This document shows, one piece after another, positions 30,304 to 34,696 of a DNA stretch of 34,696 nucleotides. The position numbers and the translations under genes are program-made. Numbering within the stretch: the stretch's first letter is position 1; each line of letters begins with the position of its first letter. The notes beneath the pieces are model-generated. The model saw only the letters and a list, made by a program, of their open reading frames with translations, had not been told where the DNA came from and ran no database searches. Source of the DNA: Chloroflexota bacterium (GTDB lineage Bacteria; Chloroflexota; Dehalococcoidia; JACQUA01); the NCBI GenBank assembly GCA_016210565.1, contig JACQUA010000108.1, positions 1 to 34,696 on the forward strand, written 5' to 3'.

Positions 30304-31650
30304 GTGAACGATTTGCTATCAGTATTTACTGAAAATCCGACCCAGGAGCAGTTGCTGTGGTTCAGCGCCGTTCTTGCCGGCTTTATCGTGCTGGGATGGC
30401 TGGCGAAGATATTCTTTGAAAAATCGGTCCACCGGTTGACGCGGCGCACCAGAACGTATCTCGATGATGCCATCATATCTGCCATCAATAAGCCGCTCAT
30501 CATCGCTGTCGTCATTCTTGGTCTTTATTGGGCCTCGCTCTTCCTGCCGCTGGCCGGGACGGTCATGGCGGTTCTTAACCGGGCGATATCTACCGCTTTC
30601 GGCCTGCTGGCGACTTATGTCTCCGCGGCTCTGATAGAGAAGCTCATAGAATGGTACAGACTTGAGGTGGCGGGTAAGCTGGAATCACGGCTGGGACACC
30701 AGCTAGTTTACCTGTCGAAGTTCGGCGTGATAGCCGGGGCGGTGATGGTGGCGGTGATCCTGGTGCTGGACTTCTTCGGGATGCCGGTAACCCCTGTCAA
30801 AGACTGGCTGGCGGTGCACGGCGGCCGGTTCGTATTGATCGCGGCGCTGGCGATCATAGCTGTCTTTGTGCTCGACCAGGCCATACCGAGAGTCGTTTCC
30901 CGGTCGGTTTCCCGGGGCGCCGGTGAACTGGAAGAGGAAGTAAAGAAACGCGCCGATACCCTGTCTAAGGTGCTGGCTGCGGCGGGCCAGGCTTTCGTGC
31001 TTTTTGTGGCCGTCTTCATCTTGCTTTCGGAACTGGGAATCGATATCGCTCCCGTCCTCGCCGGCGTGGGGGTGGTTGGCCTCGCCGTTGGCTTTGGGGC
31101 CCAGAACCTGGTGAGAGACATCCTCGCGGGCCTTTTTGTCATCCTGGAGAACCAGTACCGGGTGGGCGATGTGGTCCGGGTGGCCGATATTTCGGGGCTG
31201 GTGGAGGACATAAACCTGCGACGCACTGTCCTGCGAGACCTCGATGGTATCGTCCATTTCGTGCCTAACGGTGAGATAAAGGTAGCCAGCAACTTCACCA
31301 GAGAATGGTCCAGGGTCAATTTGAACGTCAGTGTAGGCTATGGTGAGGACCTGGACAGGGTGATCGCTGTCATCAACAGGGTTGGCAAAGAGCTGGCCGA
31401 AGACCCGGCCTGGGCGCCGTCAATCCTCAAGACGCCACAGGTGCTCAGGGTGGATAACCTCGGTGACTCGGGGATTGACATAAAGATATTGGGGGATACC
31501 AGGCCTATCAAGCAATGGGATGTCATGGGTGAGCTGCGCAAGAGGATAAAAAAGGCTTTTGATCAGGAGGGCATCGAAATCCCGTGGCCTCATACCAAGG
31601 TATATTTTGGGAATTCTCCCTTCAAGAGTAGCCCAAAGGATCCGGGCTAG
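30304..31650 (+). CDS. Small-conductance mechanosensitive channel, MscS family
   Basis: It releases solutes on hypo-osmotic shock. The 448 residues include N-terminal helices (about 17-37, 63-110, 140-190) ahead of the conserved MscS core. The pore helix and following segment, LAGVGVVGLAVGFGAQNLVR with DILAGLFVILENQYRVGDVV (252-291), are classical. Then come the beta domain (RRTVLRDLDGIVHFVPNGEI) and the alpha/beta C-terminal domain ending near IPWPHTKVYF. The start is GTG at 30304 with AAGGA five bases upstream. The promoter carries the same operator as tetR. Unlike the protein at 23431-24813 it has no DUF5752-like tail, so the window holds two distinct channel types. Confidence 0.93.
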   Translation: MNDLLSVFTENPTQEQLLWFSAVLAGFIVLGWLAKIFFEKSVHRLTRRTRTYLDDAIISAINKPLIIAVVILGLYWASLFLPLAGTVMAVLNRAISTAFGLLATYVSAALIEKLIEWYRLEVAGKLESRLGHQLVYLSKFGVIAGAVMVAVILVLDFFGMPVTPVKDWLAVHGGRFVLIAALAIIAVFVLDQAIPRVVSRSVSRGAGELEEEVKKRADTLSKVLAAAGQAFVLFVAVFILLSELGIDIAPVLAGVGVVGLAVGFGAQNLVRDILAGLFVILENQYRVGDVVRVADISGLVEDINLRRTVLRDLDGIVHFVPNGEIKVASNFTREWSRVNLNVSVGYGEDLDRVIAVINRVGKELAEDPAWAPSILKTPQVLRVDNLGDSGIDIKILGDTRPIKQWDVMGELRKRIKKAFDQEGIEIPWPHTKVYFGNSPFKSSPKDPG

Positions 31651-31657
31651 CAAAGAG

Positions 31658-31727
31658 CAGTAGGACGGGCTTCCAGCCCGCCGGCACGGGCAAGCTGCTC
31701 GTGACGGGCAGGATGCCCGTCCTACTG
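31658..31727. repeat. Inverted repeat CAGTAGGACGGGC, 13-bp perfect arms
   Basis: CAGTAGGACGGGC (31658-31670) and GCCCGTCCTACTG (31715-31727) flank 44 bp that contain the further inverted pieces GGGCTTCCAGCCC and GACGGGCAGGATGCCCGTC. The stem-loop fills the gap between the mscS and SLC13-type genes and ends just before the GGAGGAG ribosome site. It could terminate or insulate transcripts. Confidence 0.85.
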
Positions 31728-31741
31728 CTGGAGGAGTATCG

Positions 31742-33124
31742 TTGAACAAGAATGTTATTGTCTTTGCCGGCCTGGTCGCGTTGACTTTTGTCGCCGGCGC
31801 GCTGGTGGGCTTGCCCCGGCAGCAGGTAATCGCGCTGGGCCTTTTCGGGGTCATGCTTTTCGGTACCCTCTTTTTCTGGAGGTACCGGCTGGCCTTTGCC
31901 CTGCTGTCAGTCGCGGCCATGCTGGCGTTGGGTCTCACCGATATCCCGCACGTCGTGGAATCGGCCGGCCTTGACATAATCCTGTTCCTGATAGGGATGA
32001 TGGTGCTGGTGGGTTTCCTGGAGGAGCGGCATTTCTTTGATGCTTTGATAGACGCCATACTGGGCCGCGTCGGGGGCGACGGCAGGAAGCTCATCCTCAT
32101 CATGATGGTCCTGTCCGCCTTCTTTGCCGCCCTGGTGGACGAAGTAACCTCAACACTGTTCATGATGGCCGCCCTGTTCCAGGTGACCACTAAATACCGG
32201 ATCAACCCGCTGCCTTTCCTGATCATGCTGGTCTTTGCCACCAATGTGGGCAGCAGCGCCACGGTCGTGGGCAACCCGGTCGGCATCATCATCGCTCTCA
32301 GGGCCAACCTGAGCTTCGCCGATTTCCTGCGGTGGGCTTCTCCGATCTCCTTTGTTGTCCTGGCGCTGACGGTAGTTCTCAGCTTCGTGTTCTTCTCGAC
32401 CGATATCAGGAGCCTGACCGCGCACCTGAAGCATGACCACGGGGATGGTGGGGAATTGGCGAAGAACGGGAGGCGCATATTGGGGAAGGAATTTGCCAAC
32501 TGCTGGATACTTTTTCTGGCAACGATTCTGGCCCTGGTCTTTCATGCCCCGCTCGAACACCTTCTCGGTTTGCCGAAGAACACTTTACTCCTGGCGGTGG
32601 CGCTGATGGCCGCGGGTGTGGCCTTGCTGATGGAAAGGGAGAAGGCCCGGGAGCTGCTGGAAAAGAGGGTGGACTGGTGGACGCTGGCTTTTTTCATGCT
32701 ACTTTTTGCCACGGTCGGGACCCTTCGATATGTAGGCGTCACCGCGAGCATGGCCAGGGGCATTGTTTCAGTGTCGGGTGAAAACAGCACCGTGCTATTC
32801 CTGGCGGTGACGTGGAGCACTGCCCTGCTCAGCGCTTTTATGGACAACGTGCTGGCTGTTTCCACCTTTGTTCCGGTCATCAAAGACCTGGAAACGCTGG
32901 GCTTGAACATTGGCCCGCTGTGGTGGGGGATGCTCTTCGGCGGTACCCTGGGAGGGAATGCGACGATGATCGGCAGCACCGCCAACATCGTCGCCCTGGG
33001 GCTGATGGAGCGGCGGGCGCTGGGCCATGTCACCTTCGGCCAGTGGATCAAAGCCGGCCTTTTGATAACTATACCCACGCTGGCTCTTGCCTCTGCCCTG
33101 CTGCTGCTTCAGCTTCGACCGTAG
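31742..33124 (+). CDS. SLC13/ArsB-type (ion transporter superfamily) membrane carrier
   Basis: This 460-residue carrier of the ion transporter superfamily has about twelve helices. The inverted halves carry the re-entrant-loop signatures: FATNVGSSATVVGNPVGIII (165-184) and GGTLGGNATMIGSTANIVAL (400-419). The helical stretches LVDEVTSTLFMMAA (131-144) and FMDNVLAVSTFVPVI (366-380) match the ArsB/NhaD/CitM pattern. Substrates in this superfamily include arsenite, sodium/proton, sulfate and dicarboxylates. No arsenic genes are nearby, and the D-E/D-N residues in the helices suggest cation or anion exchange of the NhaD or ArsB kind; the exact substrate is open. The start is TTG at 31742 with GGAGGAG upstream. 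Confidence 0.88.
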   Translation: MNKNVIVFAGLVALTFVAGALVGLPRQQVIALGLFGVMLFGTLFFWRYRLAFALLSVAAMLALGLTDIPHVVESAGLDIILFLIGMMVLVGFLEERHFFDALIDAILGRVGGDGRKLILIMMVLSAFFAALVDEVTSTLFMMAALFQVTTKYRINPLPFLIMLVFATNVGSSATVVGNPVGIIIALRANLSFADFLRWASPISFVVLALTVVLSFVFFSTDIRSLTAHLKHDHGDGGELAKNGRRILGKEFANCWILFLATILALVFHAPLEHLLGLPKNTLLLAVALMAAGVALLMEREKARELLEKRVDWWTLAFFMLLFATVGTLRYVGVTASMARGIVSVSGENSTVLFLAVTWSTALLSAFMDNVLAVSTFVPVIKDLETLGLNIGPLWWGMLFGGTLGGNATMIGSTANIVALGLMERRALGHVTFGQWIKAGLLITIPTLALASALLLLQLRP

Positions 33125-33434
33125 CGGCACGCTGCCGCGTGCCCCAAGCTGCCGCGTACCCTGCCCGTTGGCGTAGCGACCCCGATTTTCGGGGTGGTTG
33201 GCTGGATGTCTCCCGCGGACGACACCCGCTCCGCTTTGCGAGAGTCCCGACGCGTCGGGACGAGGGGCGTCGCTACGGGGTTGGTGGCCGTAGCGACGCC
33301 GAATTTCGCTATTTCTCATTTCATGCCCATGCCGCCGGCGGGCTTTTCTGCTACAATGGGTCGATTTCGGTTGCCATTGCCAACAACGTCTTTGCCGTTG
33401 CCTGGAATTCGACTGAACCGCCGGAGGCCGAACC
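33125..33434. other. Tandem perfect hairpins upstream of the antiporter gene
   Basis: No gene is seen. The gap holds GGCACGC-tgcc-GCGTGCC (33126-33143), ACCCCGA-ttt-TCGGGGT (33179-33195), the perfect 18-bp palindrome GTCCCGACGCGTCGGGAC (33244-33261), and a 13-bp perfect stem (GGCGTCGCTACGG, 33266-33278, with its complement at 33288-33300). A promoter-like extended -10 follows at 33349-33357. Confidence 0.85.
33349..33357 (+). promoter_or_regulatory. Extended -10 promoter candidate for the antiporter gene
   Basis: TGCTACAAT has the TG-n extension before a TACAAT hexamer. No good -35 is visible at the right distance, which extended -10 promoters can tolerate. It would give a leader of about 70 bases before the TTG start at 33435. 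Confidence 0.4.
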
Positions 33435-34613
33435 TTGTCCAGTGAACAAACGATACTCTCCTCGGTAGAGTTCCAGATGAGCCTGCTGCTTTTTGTGGCC
33501 CTGGCAGGCTATCTGATTGCCTATCGCATTAATCAGTCGGCTGTGGTCGGCATCATCCTGGCGGGTATCGTGGTGGGACCGAGTCTGCTGGGGCTGGTGA
33601 CCTACACGGACTTTGTTTCCAGCCTGGGGCATCTGGGCGCCACTGTGCTCCTCTTCACCATCGGGCTTGAGTTCCGCATCAAAGACATCAGCAATATCAA
33701 GTACTTCATCATCGCCCTGGTCGGCATAGTCGTCCCCTGGGCGGGCGGTTTCGCGCTGGCGGGCGCGTTCGGGTTCCCTTACCGGACATCGGTGTTCATA
33801 GGGACCGCATTGACAGCCACCAGCATCGCCATTACCGCCAACGTTCTAAGGGAGATGGGCAAGCTGCAAACCGAGACCGGCAGGGCCATCATCGGGGCGG
33901 CGGTCATTGATGATGTGCTGGCGCTGCTGGCCCTTACCGTCGCTGAAGAGCTGGTCTCGGGAAGCCTTTCGCCGGGCCTGGTGCTGGTTGCGGGGGGCAA
34001 GGCGGTGGGATTCCTGGTGGTTGGTGCGCTCGCCGGGTGGCTGGTGCTGGGCAAGGCCATGACCGGGATGGACAGGACCAGGCTGGCGCAGCGTTTCCCC
34101 GAGTCCATCTTCATTTTTGCCATGATGGCGGCTTTCCTGTACGCCATGGCGGCGGAACTGGTGGGGCTTTCGGCCATCGTGGGAGCGTTCCTGGCGGGTG
34201 TATCCCTGGCGGGGGTGAAGCTCCGGCACGGCCACGTCTTCAAGGAAGGGGCCGAATATCTCCAGATCATCTTTGCCTCTATTTTCTTTATATCCCTGGG
34301 CGTGCTGCTGGACTTCCATGTGATCACTCCGGACCTGCTTCTTTTCGTGGCCGTTCTCACGGTTGTTGCCGGTTTGACCAAGATAGTTGGCTGCGGACTG
34401 CCGGCCAGGTTGCTGGGCACAGGTACGAAGGATTCACTGGTTGTCGGCCTGGGGATGATGCCGAGGGGCGAAGTGGCCATGATCGTGGCGCTGATCGGAC
34501 TTACCCAGAATCTGATTCCTCAGAGCATCTATGCCGCCCTGGTGCTGATGAGTCTGGTTACCACGATAATACCGCCGCTCATCCTCAGGAACTGGTGGAA
34601 GGGGGGGAAGTAG
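33435..34613 (+). CDS. Cation:proton antiporter, CPA2 (Kef/NapA) type
   Basis: This 392-residue membrane antiporter has the CPA2 fold of about 12-13 helices. Diagnostic motifs are GIILAGIVVGPSLLGL (39-54), LLFTIGLEFRIKDI (72-85), GTALTATSIAITANVLREMG (123-142), and GAAVIDDVLALLAL (154-167), which holds the adjacent aspartates 159 and 160 of the ion site. GLGMMPRGEVAMIVALIGL near the C-terminus has the conserved basic residue. Two adjacent aspartates are typical of electrogenic Na+/H+ exchangers such as NapA. There is no C-terminal TrkA-N or other regulatory domain, which Kef channels carry. The start is TTG at 33435 with GGAGG eight bases upstream. The stop codon abuts a 9-bp tandem repeat. 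Confidence 0.92.
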   Translation: MSSEQTILSSVEFQMSLLLFVALAGYLIAYRINQSAVVGIILAGIVVGPSLLGLVTYTDFVSSLGHLGATVLLFTIGLEFRIKDISNIKYFIIALVGIVVPWAGGFALAGAFGFPYRTSVFIGTALTATSIAITANVLREMGKLQTETGRAIIGAAVIDDVLALLALTVAEELVSGSLSPGLVLVAGGKAVGFLVVGALAGWLVLGKAMTGMDRTRLAQRFPESIFIFAMMAAFLYAMAAELVGLSAIVGAFLAGVSLAGVKLRHGHVFKEGAEYLQIIFASIFFISLGVLLDFHVITPDLLLFVAVLTVVAGLTKIVGCGLPARLLGTGTKDSLVVGLGMMPRGEVAMIVALIGLTQNLIPQSIYAALVLMSLVTTIIPPLILRNWWKGGK

Positions 34614-34696
34614 GAAGAGTAGGAAGAGTAGGAAGAGTAGGAAGAGTAGGAAGAGTAGGAAGGGTAGGAAGGGTAGGAAGGGTAGGAAGGGTAGGA
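34611..34696. repeat. 9-bp tandem repeat, running off the right edge
   Basis: The unit AGGAAGAGT repeats about five times and then changes to AGGAAGGGT for about four more copies, up to the last base of the window. It begins at the stop codon of the antiporter gene. The total length is unknown because the array is cut by the window end. Confidence 0.92.

Noticed and set aside
33194-33468. Short plus-strand frames before the antiporter gene
   Set aside because: They are built from tandem hairpins and overlap the start of the clear antiporter gene in other frames.

Overview
The window is GC-rich (roughly 60 %), with many GTG and TTG starts, several lipobox (type II) signal peptides, and intergenic DNA packed with dispersed hairpin repeats. 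Protein content (tandem orphan solute-binding lipoproteins, a cytoplasmic-looking molybdopterin oxidoreductase, OtsAB plus TreT trehalose synthesis, a DUF6431-type insertion-sequence relic) resembles environmental Chloroflexota of the Dehalococcoidia type. That placement is an inference from protein style; no rRNA or phylogenetic marker is present.

Layout. From the left edge to about 19.7 kb nearly all genes lie on the minus strand. They are a molybdopterin oxidoreductase (83-2404), an MBL-fold hydrolase (2773-3513), a PAS-only protein with no output domain (4057-5250) and an alpha-glucan phosphorylase (5430-7673). Next come a plus-strand insertion-sequence relic (7705-8516) and a decayed solute-binding gene (8915-9475). 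A six-gene run of solute-binding lipoproteins follows (9482-18042): four paralogues of a family-1/iron-type fold and two of the family-5 (oligopeptide type) fold, with no permease or ATPase. The minus-strand block ends with a small sigma-region-4/MerR-like/zinc-ribbon protein (18518-18892) and a coiled-coil lipoprotein (19107-19682) that has a near-consensus promoter and a palindromic operator candidate.

From 20.2 kb to the right edge all genes lie on the plus strand. A TetR regulator leads a trehalose cluster: otsA, otsB, an MscS-type channel fused to a DUF5752-like domain, and treT, which overlaps the channel gene by 4 bases. Then come a TSUP carrier, a YtxH-like protein, an AI-2E family membrane protein, a CaCA calcium/sodium exchanger, a second MscS channel, an SLC13/ArsB-type carrier and a Kef/NapA-type cation:proton antiporter.

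How they may work together. The right half reads as an osmotic and ionic stress region: compatible-solute synthesis by two routes, two mechanosensitive channels and several ion carriers. The strongest new signal is a 20-bp palindrome, G-n-AAGTA-nn-CG-nn-TACTT-n-C, placed directly after the -10 box of the tetR promoter (20182-20201). It occurs again in the same position at the promoter of the second MscS gene 10 kb away (30194-30213). This suggests that one TetR regulator controls itself, probably the trehalose/MscS-DUF5752 operon, and the distant channel gene.

Non-coding DNA is dominated by dispersed hairpin repeats of several families. Tandem repeats sit at both window edges (29-bp unit at the left, 9-bp unit at the right). 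A composite repeat of about 145 bp occurs in opposite orientations on either side of the TSUP-YtxH-AI-2E genes. I found no tRNA, rRNA or CRISPR array.
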